From: CANKJK01 sp040081715
GTDB taxonomy: Bacteria; Acidobacteriota; Vicinamibacteria; Vicinamibacterales; UBA2999
Direction of reading: 5' to 3'
Assembly: GCA_040081715.1 (NCBI GenBank)
Contig: JBEBFY010000001.1
Location: 124,001-188,000, forward strand
DNA length: 64,000 nucleotides
Shown piece after piece: positions 1 through 10,661 of this stretch. The first letter of the stretch is position 1, and every line of letters begins with the position of its first letter. A model generated the notes under the pieces. It worked only from the letters and a program-made list of their open reading frames with translations, did no database searches and was not told where the DNA came from. Both the position numbers and the translations under genes were made by a program.

Positions 1-480
1 CGTGATGGGCGCCATGCTCTGCTTGATGAGGCCCGTCTGGTCGGTGGCGAAGTAGCGCACCCCGGTTGTGCCGGGCGTCAACGGAGCCGCGTCGACGAAG
101 AACGCCGTATAGGAGTTATTCGCGTTGTTGCAGGTGGCCGCCTGGGCCATCACCTGCGCCGAACCGGCGTTGGACACGGTGAAGACGTAACCAGCCTTGG
201 ATCCGGTGGCCAGGTCCGCGGGGATGAACGACACGCTTCCGGTCGGCGCGGTGCCGAGCGCGGCCAGGTCCGGCGCATAGCCTCCGCCGCCACAACTGGC
301 CGCAAACGCCGCTTGAGCCGAGCTGAGGGTGCGCACCGAACCGATGGCCGAGGCCTCGTTGCCGGAGAGGCGGGCACGAAGCAGATTGGGCACCGCGATG
401 GCGGCGATGATGCCAATGATGGCGACCACGATCAGCAGTTCGATGAGGGTGAATCCGTCGTTGCGCTGAACCTTCTTCAC
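1..480 (-). CDS. pilA: Type IV major pilin (prepilin), C-terminus cut by window edge
   Basis: Subunit of the type IV pilus fibre, inserted in the inner membrane and then assembled. The open frame runs from a GTG at 480 to base 1 without a stop (160 codons seen). The N-terminus has a short basic leader (MKKVQRNDG), then F10-TLIE with Glu at +5 after the Gly9 cleavage site, followed by a hydrophobic helix to about residue 32. These are the class III prepilin-peptidase signals. Two cysteines (residues 63 and 117) could form the usual pilin disulfide. The GTG start is chosen because AGGGAG lies just upstream and the leader begins there. It is downstream of pilB-pilT-pilC on the same strand, with its own sigma-54-like promoter at 581-596. 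It could be a minor pilin; the exact class is unsettled because the end is missing. Confidence 0.9.
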   Translation of the reverse strand, partial: MKKVQRNDGFTLIELLIVVAIIGIIAAIAVPNLLRARLSGNEASAIGSVRTLSSAQAAFAASCGGGGYAPDLAALGTAPTGSVSFIPADLATGSKAGYVFTVSNAGSAQVMAQAATCNNANNSYTAFFVDAAPLTPGTTGVRYFATDQTGLIKQSMAPIT

Positions 481-580
481 GTTCCTGACTCCCTGGAGAT
501 TCTGCCGGCCGCAGCCCGGTGTTCCCCATCGCAAATAAGCGGTTGATCTCGTGTGGTCCCGCGGTGACGGCCTTGTCTCT

Positions 581-596
581 CGCAACAGCGATGCCA
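581..596 (-). promoter_or_regulatory. Sigma-54 (-24/-12) promoter for the pilin gene
   Basis: On the minus strand the sequence reads TGGCATC-GCTG-TTGCG, which keeps the GG and GC pairs of the TGGCACG-N4-TTGCW consensus at exact spacing. It sits about 100 bases before the GTG of the pilin, leaving a leader of about 90 bases. Pilin genes of many bacteria are sigma-54 dependent (PilR type). A sigma-54 activator is encoded at 10662-12161, but a direct link is only inference. Confidence 0.6.
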
Positions 597-720
597 GCCA
601 GCGCCCCGTCCGACCCAGGCCAGTTCTTCACTATAACGTGCGGTGATGCACCCGGCCAGGTCCAGAAAGGCCGTACGCCGCCGCGTCCCACACTGACAAA
701 ACCTCACTCTGCGGCCGGTC

Positions 721-1938
721 CTAGTTCGACAGCTTCCCAATCAGGCTGAAGATCGGCATGTACATGGCGATCACGATCGCACCGACAATCCCGCCCAGCA
801 CCGCGATCATCGCCGGCTCGAGCAGCGACAGCAGGCCCGCCACCACCACCTCAACCTCCTCCTCGTAGAAGTCGGCGATCTTGCCCAGCATGGTGTCCAG
901 TTCGCCGGTCGCTTCGCCGACGCTGATCATCCGCACGACCATCGGCGGGAACACGCCGGTGGCCTTGAGGGGCTGCGCGATGGTTTCGCCCCGTTCGATG
1001 CTGCGCCGCGTCCGCCCGACGGCCTCCTCGACGACGGCATTGCCGGCGATGCGGCCGGTAATGTCCAGCGCCTCGAGAATCGACACGCCAGAGGCCAGCA
1101 GCGTCGAGAGAGTGCGGCAGAATCGGGCCACGGCGATCTTCCGGAACAGCGGGCCGAGCACCGGGAGCCGGAGGAGCGCCCCGTCGACGGCACCCCGCCC
1201 ACGAGGCGCGGCGTAGTAGCGCCGGGAGCCGGCGGCCAGCGCCACCAGCGCCACGATCACGAACGGCATGAAGCGCACGAGGCCGTTGCTCAGCGCAATC
1301 ACGATGCGTGTCGACAGCGGCAGGTCGGCCCCCAGGCCCGCGAAGAGCGTGGCAAAGGTGGGGATCACCTTCAGCAGGATGACCGTCACGACCACTGCGG
1401 CGATGGCCAGGACCGCCGCCGGGTACACCATGGCAGACTTCACCTGGCTCGTGAGCTTGACGGACTTCTCGATATAGGCGGCCAGCCGCTTGAGAATCGT
1501 GTCGAGGATGCCGCCGGCCTCGCCGGCCGCGACCATGTTCGTGAATAGCGCATCGAAGGTTCTCGGATGCCGCTTCATCGCCTCGGCCAGCGACAGCCCG
1601 CGCTCCACGTCCGCCCGCGTCGCCAGGATGGTGGCGGCGAAGTGCGTGTCCTCTTCCTGCGTCCCGAGGATCTCGAGGCACTGCACGAGCGGCAGGCCGG
1701 CGTCGATCATCACGGAGAACTGCCGGGTGAAGACGGCGAGGCTCTTCGCACTCACCGTGTGGGGACGCAGCGTCCGCAGCGCGCGCCCGAGCCCGCCTTC
1801 CCGGACGGGCGAGATCCGCGTCACGATGATCTGGTCGCGACGCAGGGCGGCTACCACGGCTTCCGCGGTGTCCGCTGCGCGCTCACCCGAGACGGATTCC
1901 CCGGCCCGTGTGCGTCCCGCGTAGGCAAAGGTCGCCAT
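721..1938 (-). CDS. pilC: Type IV pilus inner-membrane platform protein PilC (GspF family)
   Basis: Polytopic inner-membrane protein that anchors the PilB and PilT motors and couples ATP hydrolysis to pilin insertion or removal. The 405-residue length is typical. Two T2SSF domains are visible: residues about 65-195 (FTRQFSVMIDAGLPL then AGEAGGILD) and about 270-395 (FCRTLSTLLASGVSILEAL then GEATGELD). Each is followed by a hydrophobic span, and the C-terminus is the usual long hydrophobic helix ending SLIGKLSN. The ATG overlaps the pilT stop by one base (TGATG), so the two are translationally coupled. The pilin gene follows after a 240-base gap. Confidence 0.96.
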   Translation of the reverse strand: MATFAYAGRTRAGESVSGERAADTAEAVVAALRRDQIIVTRISPVREGGLGRALRTLRPHTVSAKSLAVFTRQFSVMIDAGLPLVQCLEILGTQEEDTHFAATILATRADVERGLSLAEAMKRHPRTFDALFTNMVAAGEAGGILDTILKRLAAYIEKSVKLTSQVKSAMVYPAAVLAIAAVVVTVILLKVIPTFATLFAGLGADLPLSTRIVIALSNGLVRFMPFVIVALVALAAGSRRYYAAPRGRGAVDGALLRLPVLGPLFRKIAVARFCRTLSTLLASGVSILEALDITGRIAGNAVVEEAVGRTRRSIERGETIAQPLKATGVFPPMVVRMISVGEATGELDTMLGKIADFYEEEVEVVVAGLLSLLEPAMIAVLGGIVGAIVIAMYMPIFSLIGKLSN

Positions 1939-3059
1939 CAGGCACCTCCCGCACGCGGCGGACCGCCGGGCCGTTGCAGGCCCGCGCCAGCCACGACGCC
2001 GACGCCCCGCACCATCATGTCCCGCAGTTCGTCACGGTTCGACGAGGCCGCCAGGGCCGTCTCCGGGGTGATGAGTCCGCGCTGGTACAACGTCGCCAGC
2101 GCCTGGTTCATCGTCTGCATCCCCAGCTTCTCCTGACCCGCCTGCATGGCGGAGTACACCTGGTGGAGCTTGTCCTCGCGAATCAGGTTCCGGATCGCGG
2201 GCGTTGGAATCAACACCTCCAGCGCCACGATGCGCCCGCCTCCCATGCGCGGCAACAGCGCCTGACAGACGATGCCCTCAAGCACGAGCGATAACTGTGT
2301 GCGAATCTGTCCCTGCTGATGCGCCGGGAACACATCAATGATGCGCGTGATCGTCTGGACCGCCGAGTTGGTGTGCAGCGTCCCGAAGGTCAGGTGGCCT
2401 GTTTCCGCGACGCGCATGGCCGACTCGACCGTCTCGAGATCGCGCATCTCGCCGATGAGCACCACGTCAGGGTCCTCGCGCAGGGCGGCGCGCAGGGCGA
2501 TCGCGAAGCTGCCGGTGTCGCTGTGAACCTCGCGCTGGTTCACGAGGCTGTGCTTGTGCGTGTGCACGAACTCGATCGGGTCCTCGATCGTCAGGATGTG
2601 GGAGTAGCGGCTCGTGTTGATCGTGTCGATGAGCGCCGCCAGCGTCGTGGACTTGCCGCTGCCGGTAGGACCGGTCACGAGCACGAGTCCCCGTGGGCGC
2701 TCGGCCAGTGTCGCCACGACCGGCGGCAGGTCGAGCTCCCGGAAGCTGCGGATGTTCTCGGGAATCAACCGGAACACGGCGCCGACGGCGCCGCGCTGGC
2801 TGAACAGGTTGCCGCGGAACCGCGCCAGGCCGCGGATGCCGAAGACGAAGTCCAGTTCCTGCGTCTCATCGAATCGCTTCTTCTGCGCGTCGGTGAGCAC
2901 GCTGCAGGCCAGCGCCCTGGTGTCGGCAGGGGTCAGGGGCGCCCCCGCGAGCCGCTGGAGGTTGCCGTGTACGCGCATCTGTGGCGGCGTGTCCGTGGCC
3001 AGATGCAGGTCCGACCCGTCCATCTCGACCGTCAGCCGCAGCAGGTCTGTCAGCGTCAT
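1938..3059 (-). CDS. pilT: Twitching motility ATPase PilT (pilus retraction)
   Basis: Hexameric cytoplasmic ATPase that powers pilus depolymerisation. In its 373 residues are the PAS-like N-domain motif GSDLHL (15-20), Walker A GPTGSGKS (130-137), an Asp/Glu box around LTIEDPIEF, Walker B DVVLIGEMRD, the His box GTLHTNSA, and the PilT-specific AIRNLIRE motif near the C-terminus. That last motif separates it from PilB. A glycine/proline-rich tail follows (QRPGGPPRAGGA). It lies 11 bases after pilB and overlaps pilC by one base, giving a pilB-pilT-pilC operon. Confidence 0.97.
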   Translation of the reverse strand: MTLTDLLRLTVEMDGSDLHLATDTPPQMRVHGNLQRLAGAPLTPADTRALACSVLTDAQKKRFDETQELDFVFGIRGLARFRGNLFSQRGAVGAVFRLIPENIRSFRELDLPPVVATLAERPRGLVLVTGPTGSGKSTTLAALIDTINTSRYSHILTIEDPIEFVHTHKHSLVNQREVHSDTGSFAIALRAALREDPDVVLIGEMRDLETVESAMRVAETGHLTFGTLHTNSAVQTITRIIDVFPAHQQGQIRTQLSLVLEGIVCQALLPRMGGGRIVALEVLIPTPAIRNLIREDKLHQVYSAMQAGQEKLGMQTMNQALATLYQRGLITPETALAASSNRDELRDMMVRGVGVVAGAGLQRPGGPPRAGGA

Positions 3060-3070
3060 CGCAAGGACCC

Positions 3071-4828
3071 CTACTTCACCGTTTCCCGCAGGACTTCATC
3101 CAGCGTGGTAACCCCGTCCTTCACCTTCCGCAGGCCGCTCGACCTGAGCGAAATCAGCCCACCTTCCACCGCCTTGCGCCGCAATTCCTGCCCGGACGCC
3201 CCGACCAGGATGAGTTCGCGCAGTTCGTCGGAGATGTCCATCACTTCGTAGAGGCCAATGCGGCCGCGGTAGCCCGTCTGACTGCAGACCTCGCATCCCC
3301 GGCCGTGGCGCGGCACCACCACCTGTGCTTCCTCGGCGGTGAAACCCGCCTGCAGGAGCGCCTGCACGGGCATTGGCGCGGATTCGGTGCAGTGCGGGCA
3401 CACCCGGCGCACGAGCCGCTGGGCGCACACCAGATTCAGGGAACTGGCGACGAGGAACGGCTCGATGCCCATGTTCATCAGCCGGTTCACCGTGCTGGGC
3501 GCGTCGTTGGTGTGCAGCGTCGAGATCACCATGTGGCCGGTCAGGGCGGCCTTGACCGCGATCTCCGCGGTTTCGAAGTCGCGCACCTCGCCGACCAGGA
3601 TGATGTTGGGGTCCTGGCGCAGGAAGCTGCGGAGCGCCGCGGCGAAGGTCAGGCCGATCTGCTCGCGCACCTGCACCTGATTCACGCCCACGATGTTGAA
3701 CTCGACCGGGTCCTCCGCGGTCATGATGTTTGTGCCGGCCGAGTTGAGCTTCGAGATCGAGGAGTACAGCGTGTTGGTCTTGCCGCTGCCGGTCGGCCCG
3801 GTCACCAGGACCATGCCCCACGGACGGCGGATCGCCGCCTCGTAGCGCGCCAGCGATTCGGGCTCGAAGCCGAGGCGCGTCATGTCGAGCATCAGCGTGT
3901 CGCGGTCCAGGAGCCGCATGACGATCTTCTCGCCGAACAGCGTCGGCAGGATCGACACGCGGAAGTCGATATCCTTTGCCTGTCCGTGCTCCTGATACCG
4001 GATCTTGATCCGGCCGTCCTGCGGCAGGCGTTTCTCGGCGATGTCGAGCCGGGCCATGATCTTCACGCGCGAAATCATCGCGTCACGGAACTTCAGCGGC
4101 GGCTGCATTACGGCGTAGAGGATGCCGTCGATGCGGTACCGGATCCGGAGTTCCCGCTCGTAGGGTTCGATGTGGATGTCGCTGGCCCCCTTCTGGATCG
4201 CGGAGAGCAGCAGCATGTTCACGAGCTTGATGGCCGGGGCCTCCTCACCCTGGCGCGCCAGGGCCTCGACGCTGATCTCCTCGTAGTCGTCGATGACCTC
4301 GACACGGTCGTCGGTCCCAGGGGCCGGCATCTCCTCGAGTGCCCGGGACGCCACGTCGAGCGCGGTGGACCCGTGCGGGGCGGACTTCCCGGCCGCGTAG
4401 TACTTCGCGAGCGCCGCGAGCACCGCCGACTCGGAGGCCACGACCGGCTCCACGTGATAGCCGGTCATGAACGTGATGTCGTCGAGCGCGAAGACGTTGG
4501 TGGGGTCCGTCATCGCGATGGTCAGCGTGGTACCAACGCGCGCCAGCGGGATCACCTGATACTTCTGCGCCGTCTCGGCGGGGAGCCGTTTCAGGACGGA
4601 GGGGTCGATCTCGAACTGCGAGAGCGCAATCGAGGGCACGCCGTACTGGCGGCTGAGCAGCGCCGTGATCTCGTCCTCGGTCACGAATCCAAGGCGGATC
4701 AGGTTGAGCCCGAGCTTGCCACCGTCGCGGCGCCGGCAGGTCAGGGCTTCCTGCAACTGCTCGACGGTGATGCGTTCTTCCTTGAGAAGGAGGTCCCCGA
4801 TACGAACAGCCATGGGCCAACCGGTCAC
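3071..4828 (-). CDS. pilB: Type IV pilus assembly ATPase PilB (GspE family)
   Basis: Cytoplasmic ATPase for pilus extension. The 585 residues contain an N-terminal MshEN/GspE-N domain (about 1-150), a GASDIHIEP N2 domain (214-222), Walker A GPTGSGKT (344-351), an AEDPVEF Asp box, GEVRDFETA, the His box STLHTND, and the zinc tetracysteine CPHC (477-480) with CEVC (512-515) that marks extension ATPases. The N-terminal domain carries the RLG..L type repeats that bind c-di-GMP in MshE; binding here is inference. The start is uncertain. GTG at 4828 has AGGA eight bases upstream, and ATG at 4813 would give MAVRIGDLL. A diguanylate cyclase is encoded later in the window. Confidence 0.96.
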   Translation of the reverse strand: MTGWPMAVRIGDLLLKEERITVEQLQEALTCRRRDGGKLGLNLIRLGFVTEDEITALLSRQYGVPSIALSQFEIDPSVLKRLPAETAQKYQVIPLARVGTTLTIAMTDPTNVFALDDITFMTGYHVEPVVASESAVLAALAKYYAAGKSAPHGSTALDVASRALEEMPAPGTDDRVEVIDDYEEISVEALARQGEEAPAIKLVNMLLLSAIQKGASDIHIEPYERELRIRYRIDGILYAVMQPPLKFRDAMISRVKIMARLDIAEKRLPQDGRIKIRYQEHGQAKDIDFRVSILPTLFGEKIVMRLLDRDTLMLDMTRLGFEPESLARYEAAIRRPWGMVLVTGPTGSGKTNTLYSSISKLNSAGTNIMTAEDPVEFNIVGVNQVQVREQIGLTFAAALRSFLRQDPNIILVGEVRDFETAEIAVKAALTGHMVISTLHTNDAPSTVNRLMNMGIEPFLVASSLNLVCAQRLVRRVCPHCTESAPMPVQALLQAGFTAEEAQVVVPRHGRGCEVCSQTGYRGRIGLYEVMDISDELRELILVGASGQELRRKAVEGGLISLRSSGLRKVKDGVTTLDEVLRETVK

Positions 4829-4875
4829 TGCAAGGGTCCTGCCCGGTCGGGCGCACAGGAAACTCGGAAGGAAAC

Positions 4876-5880
4876 TTAGAAGGACATTCTGGCCGTGACG
4901 CCCCAGCCCCGGGACGCAGCCTCGCGGCCTCCCGTGCCGGAGAACTCAAGAAAAAGGCCCGATCGCACCATGAGGCTCGCCCCAGCGGCGGCGGCAGGAC
5001 GCAAGGCACCAGCCGTGCTGACGTGGATGCCAGTCCGGAGCCCCACCTGCTTGCCCCGCAGCCATCGCTCGACGCCTACCGCGGCGCCCCGGGACGGGCC
5101 GTCGGGCCCGTCCACACGGGTCAGGTCGACGTCGGCCGCCACGACCAGCGGAGGGCCATCCACCTCCGCCGCGTCGAACGCCAGGCCCACCCGCGCCTGC
5201 CGCCCAAGGCGCAGGGCATCCGGGCCGTCTCCAAAGGAGGGTGCGCCGAGTTGACGCGCCAGCAGACCCACCCGCCAGCCCCTGTGCACCGCGATGACAC
5301 CCAGATCGGCGTCCCACCGGCCCTCGGCATCCGACCTGGACAACGCCCGAGCCTCGGCGATCGCCTGACTGCCCTCTACAAACCGCCGATCGGTGGCCCA
5401 GGAGGCGCGCAGATACTTCAGCGTGCCGCCGACGTGGACCCCCGACACGATGGATTGCGAGAGCGTCAGCCCTGTCTGGGTGATGGCCACGCGGGACAGG
5501 CCCGTGGCGCCTCCGCGCCGGTTGGCCACACGCACGCGGTCGTAGCTGGCCACGTGCACGCCGAGGAGGGGCAGGGTCAACGCGAGCGCCGTCGTGCGGC
5601 CAGCCGAACCGGGCGATGGGCCGCCGTTCCGTGCATCGCCGCGGCTGATCGACATGTCCGCGAACGGTCCCGTCGGCAGCGCCGCCGGGTTCCACCAGAC
5701 AGCACTGCTGTCAGACGCCACCGCCACAAACGCACCCGCCATCCCTGCCGCGCGGGTCCCCACCGTTTCCAGCGCCTGACCTGAGGCTGGCCGTGCCGCC
5801 AGCGCCAGGGCCAGCAGGCAGAGCACCTTCGCATGACGCGCCCTCGCCTGGCGCGTCCTCGCATTACGTCTTATGGCCAT
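4876..5880 (-). CDS. Predicted outer-membrane beta-barrel protein (PorV/FadL-like)
   Basis: Exported protein of 334 residues. A basic N-terminus is followed by a hydrophobic signal core and AxxASGQA-type cleavage near residue 35. The mature start (VGTRAAGMAGAFVAVASDSS then WWNPAAL) matches the conserved N-terminal hatch region of FadL/PorV-type barrels. The rest is alternating glycine-rich beta segments, ending with an aromatic/hydrophobic C-terminus (GVTARMSF) typical of barrels inserted by BAM. It lies 47 bases before pilB on the same strand and may be co-transcribed with the pilus genes. A role in surface assembly is inference; the ligand is unknown. Confidence 0.7.
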   Translation of the reverse strand: MAIRRNARTRQARARHAKVLCLLALALAARPASGQALETVGTRAAGMAGAFVAVASDSSAVWWNPAALPTGPFADMSISRGDARNGGPSPGSAGRTTALALTLPLLGVHVASYDRVRVANRRGGATGLSRVAITQTGLTLSQSIVSGVHVGGTLKYLRASWATDRRFVEGSQAIAEARALSRSDAEGRWDADLGVIAVHRGWRVGLLARQLGAPSFGDGPDALRLGRQARVGLAFDAAEVDGPPLVVAADVDLTRVDGPDGPSRGAAVGVERWLRGKQVGLRTGIHVSTAGALRPAAAAGASLMVRSGLFLEFSGTGGREAASRGWGVTARMSF

Positions 5881-5963
5881 ACGCTACAATTCTGACCGTG
5901 TCCTGAGTCCGAGTGGACCGCTGCTGCAACACTCGCGGAAATTTGATCGTATCAGGGAGTCGA

Positions 5964-6701
5964 GTGACGGCCTCCTCGTCCATATCAGCACCGGCACCCC
6001 ATCGCGCATCAGATCGCGCATCAGATCGGATCGGCCTCTGGAAGGCCCTCGCATCCCCCGCACAGACGGTGCGCGGCCTCGCGTTGCGCCCGAACCCCGT
6101 CATCTGGCTCGCCGCGACCTTCGCGGCGATGGCCGCGGCCCGGGCGGCGCTGCTGGCCACACCGGTCGGGCAGCAGGCCCTGGTGGACCAGTGGGTGCAG
6201 CGCGCCGAAGCCTTCGGGCTGGTGGTGGACGATGCACTCTACGCCAGGGTCACCTCGCTCGGCGCTCAAGGCGTGATCTACGGCCTCGGCCTTGCCGTGG
6301 CGCTCGGGTTGCTCCTGCCCTTGGCGCTGGCCGCCGGGATGCGTCTGCTCAGCGGCGGCCGGGCCTCCTGGCGCGTCGCCCTGACGCTGGCGGCTTATGC
6401 GAACGTCGCGCTGGCCGCGCGGGACATCGTGGCACTACCCGTGGGCTACGTGCGCGAGTCGCTCACGAGCCCGCTGACGCTCGGTACGTTCTTCACCATG
6501 CTCGATGAAGCCTCGCCGCTGGCGAGGTTCCTGTGGGCGGTGGATCTGTTCGTGGTGTGGTGGCTGGTGCTGGCCTCGATGGGTGCGGCGGCCCTTTCGG
6601 GGCGGAGGGCCGGTTCGCTGCTCACCTCCGCCGCCACCGTGTACGTGGTTGCGGGGCTGGTGTTGGCCGCCGTGATGTTTGCCGCTGGTGGCGGAGCGTA
6701 A
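5964..6701 (+). CDS. Yip1-domain integral membrane protein
   Basis: Multi-pass membrane protein of 245 residues. After a soluble N-terminus (VRGLALRPNP) it has about five hydrophobic segments: WLAATFAAMAAARAALL, then a segment starting GVIYGLGLAVALGLLLPLAL, then VALTLAAYANVALAARDIVALP, FLWAVDLFVVWWLVLAS, and VYVVAGLVLAAVMFA. The arrangement and length fit the Yip1 (PF04893) family. The GTG at 5964 is preferred over the GTG at 5913 because GGGAG lies six bases upstream. It starts 27 bases before the MacA-like gene and so may be the first gene of the efflux operon. Yip1 proteins often sit next to MacB-type exporters; the molecular role is unknown. Confidence 0.75.
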   Translation: MTASSSISAPAPHRASDRASDRIGLWKALASPAQTVRGLALRPNPVIWLAATFAAMAAARAALLATPVGQQALVDQWVQRAEAFGLVVDDALYARVTSLGAQGVIYGLGLAVALGLLLPLALAAGMRLLSGGRASWRVALTLAAYANVALAARDIVALPVGYVRESLTSPLTLGTFFTMLDEASPLARFLWAVDLFVVWWLVLASMGAAALSGRRAGSLLTSAATVYVVAGLVLAAVMFAAGGGA

Positions 6702-6728
6702 GGGCACGGACTCTCGTTCGGAGACAGG

Positions 6729-8077
6729 ATGAAAAAAGGCATCGTCGCACTTCTCGTGCTCGCCGTCATCGCCGGTGGCGCGCTTTTCGCGTACCAGCGC
6801 TATGCCGCGCGCAAGAAGGAACTCATCGTCACCGTGGAAGCCGTGGCCGCCCGGGATCTGGAAGCCATCGTCTCGGCCTCCGGCAAGATTCAGCCGAACC
6901 GTCTGGTGAACATCAGCGCCGACACCTCCGGCCGCGTGGTGAATCTCAACGTCCAGGAAGGCCAGCGCGTCACGCGGGGGCAGTTCCTCCTGCAGATTGA
7001 CCCGAAGTCGCTCCGGACGCGCGTGGAGGGCGGAGCAGCCTCCCTGCAGGCGGCGGAAGGTTCACTGGGTCAGATGCGCCAGGCCATCGAGACCGCCAAA
7101 GTGCAGGTGGATCAGGCGCACCGCAGCCTCGCCCGGCAGCGTGATCTGTGGAAGGAAGGCCTCACCACGCGCGAGAGCCTCGAGAAGGCGGAGACCGATG
7201 CCAAGAGCGCCGAGTCGTCACTGCGCGAGCGCGAGCGGCAGGTGGACTCGCAGGCGGCCCGCATCGCCCAGGAGCGCTCGGCGCTGCAGAGCGCGGAGTA
7301 CGACCTGAGCAAGGTACGGATCGAGTCCCCCATCGACGGCATCGTGACGCGCCGCAACATCCAGGAAGGCGAAACGGCCGTCATTGGCACGATGAACAAC
7401 GCCGGCACGGTGCTGCTCACGCTGGCCGACATGTCGAAGGTCCAGGCCGAGGTGGAGGTCGACGAGACCAACATCCCGAACGTCGCCCTTGGCCAGTTGG
7501 CCCAGATCACGATCGACGCCATCCCGGACCGCACCTTCCGCGGCCACGTGACCGAGATCGGCAACAGCCCGATTCAGGCGGCCAGTGGCGCCACCGGCAC
7601 GCAGGCCACCAACTTCAAGGTGGTGATCGCGCTGGATGAACCCGTGCCCGACGTCCGGCCCGGCTTCACCTGCACTGCCGACATCACGACGGCCACACGA
7701 AGCAAGGTTCCGGCGGTGCCGATTCCGGCCGTCGCGGTCCGCGAACTGGTCTTCAACGCCGCTGGCGCGGTCATCCCGCAACAGCGACCGGCAAGCACGG
7801 GCACGGGATTCAGGCCAGTCGGATTCGGCGCCGCCGCCACACCGGAGCCGGCGGCTCCGGTCGAGTTAAAGCCGGGCGAGAGCCGCAAGGAGACCGAGGG
7901 CGTCTTCGTACTCAAGGGCGGCGTGGCCACGTTTGTCGCAATCAAGGTCGGCATCGGCGGCGAACGCTACTTCGAGGTCCTCTCGGGTCTCTCCGTGGGC
8001 GACGAGGTCATCACCGGCCCCTACAGCGTGGTGCGCACGCTGTACCACGGTGATGTCGTCAAGACCGAACCGGTGAA

Positions 8078-8081
<4 letters not shown>
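6729..8081 (+). CDS. Periplasmic adaptor subunit of an efflux system (MacA/HlyD family)
   Basis: Membrane-fusion protein of 450 residues linking inner-membrane permeases to an outer-membrane exit duct. It has an N-terminal anchor helix (about 4-22), a beta-barrel/lipoyl half motif (VSASGKIQPNRLVNIS...GRVVNLNVQEGQRV), an alpha-hairpin coiled coil (about 105-200, many Q/R/E/A heptads), and the returning lipoyl half IESPIDGIVTRRNIQEGE. The C-terminal barrel is interrupted by a proline/alanine-rich insert (about 350-385). GGAGACAGG precedes the ATG. Its stop overlaps the next gene by four bases (GTGA), so it is coupled to the permease. Confidence 0.9.
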
Positions 8082-9297
<1,216 letters not shown>

Positions 9298-9301
<4 letters not shown>

Positions 9302-10623
9302 GGCTGACCCTGTTCGGTGAAGTGATCAGGATGGCGCTGACCACGGTACGCGCCAACCGGATGCGGTCCGCCCTGACCGTGCTCGGCGTGGTGATCGGCG
9401 TCTCCTCGATTGTCGGCATGACGTCGCTCATCCGCGGTTTCGACGAGTCGCTCCGCGCCATGATCGCCGCCGTCGGCCCCAACACGATCTTCGTGCAGCG
9501 CTTCGGCATCTCGAGCTTCAGCGGCCCCGGTGAAATGCTCAAGCTCATGAAACGGCCCAACCTGACGGTGGCCGACGCCGAGGCCATCGAGCGTGAGGCC
9601 TCCGCGACGATTCACCTGGTCGACATCGAGTTCGGCGCCGGCGGGCCGCCGATGATGCGGCGCGTCAGCTTCGGCGAGAAGGGCACCAAACCCCTGGTCA
9701 TCATGGGTACCTCGGAGAACTTCGCCGAGGGCACGCAGCTGCCGCTCGTCGCCGGGCGCTTCTTCAACGGCACCGAGCTGCAGTACCGGCGCAACGTCGC
9801 GGTCATCGGCCACGGCCCCTGGGAGGCCCTGTTCGCGGTCATCGGCACGGACCCGATCGGCAAGTTCATCCGCGTGGGCACCGAGCGCTTCCAGATTGTC
9901 GGGGTGTTCGACAAGCGGCCGGCGGCGGGCGGCTTCAACCTGAGCCAGGACGACTTCATCGTCATCCCGCACACGGCCTATTCCCGCATCTTCGGCCTGA
10001 AGTCCAGCGGGTTTCCTGGCCGTGGCCCCGGAGGCGGAGGCGGCCCCGACGGTATGTTCAACATCCTGCCGATTCAGATCGCTCTGGTCCCGAGGGACGG
10101 CGTCAGCCAGGCGGCGGCGATCGCAGACGTGGAGCGGGTGATGCGCATCCGGCACAACCTCCGGCTCGATGACCCGAATGACTTCGACGTCATGACGCAG
10201 GACTCCATCCTGGGCCTGTGGGACACGATCAGCGCCGGCACCTTCCTCGCGCTCATCGTCATCTCGTCGATTGCGCTGATGGTGGGCGGCATCGGCGTGA
10301 TGGCCATCATGATGATTTCGGTGACGGACCGGACGCGGGAGATCGGCGTGCGCAAGGCACTCGGCGCCCGCCGGAACGAGATCCTCTTCCAGTTCCTGAC
10401 GGAGGCCGCCACGGTCACCTCGATCGGAGGCATTATCGGCATCGCGCTCGGGAGCGGGATCGGCGTCGCCGTCCACCTCCTGTCGGGCTTCCCGATCTCG
10501 CTGCCCTGGTGGTCCTTCGCGATCGGCCTCGGTTTCTCCGCGGCCGTAGGCATCTTCTTCGGGATGTACCCCGCCATCAAGGCCTCGCGCCTCGACCCGA
10601 TCGAGGCGCTCCGCTACGAATAG
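9298..10623 (+). CDS. ABC transporter permease, MacB-type (second copy)
   Basis: Paralogue of the preceding gene, 441 residues. An N-terminal helix (MRSALTVLGVVIGVSSIVGM) is followed by a longer periplasmic MacB_PCD region containing a glycine/proline-rich loop (GFPGRGPGGGGGPDGM). Three FtsX helices include TDRTREIGVRKALGARR, and the protein ends LDPIEALRYE. The ATG at 9298 overlaps the previous stop (ATGA). The two permeases probably form a heterodimer with a shared adaptor, working as a mechanotransmission exporter for an unknown substrate. A 21-base near copy of its last seven codons follows immediately at 10625-10645. Confidence 0.9.
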
Positions 10624-10624
10624 C

Positions 10625-10645
10625 GAAGCCCTGCGCTACGAGTAG
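10625..10645 (+). pseudogene. Relic C-terminal tail of a third MacB-type permease
   Basis: One base after the permease stop, GAAGCCCTGCGCTACGAGTAG reads E-A-L-R-Y-E-stop. That is the same peptide and stop codon as the end of the gene at 10603-10623, but with different synonymous codons in four positions. The synonymous differences argue against a simple recent slip duplication. They fit deletion by recombination between tandem paralogues, leaving only the tail. Confidence 0.5.
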
Positions 10646-10661
10646 TGGGGGGCGGTCGGTT

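Noticed and set aside
519..749. 76-codon plus-strand frame in the pilC-pilin gap
   Set aside because: It crosses the sigma-54 promoter and the end of pilC, has no ribosome binding site and no conserved sequence.
2981..4879. 632-codon plus-strand frame opposite pilB
   Set aside because: Antisense to intact pilB with His/Arg/Asp-rich composition; no recognisable fold.
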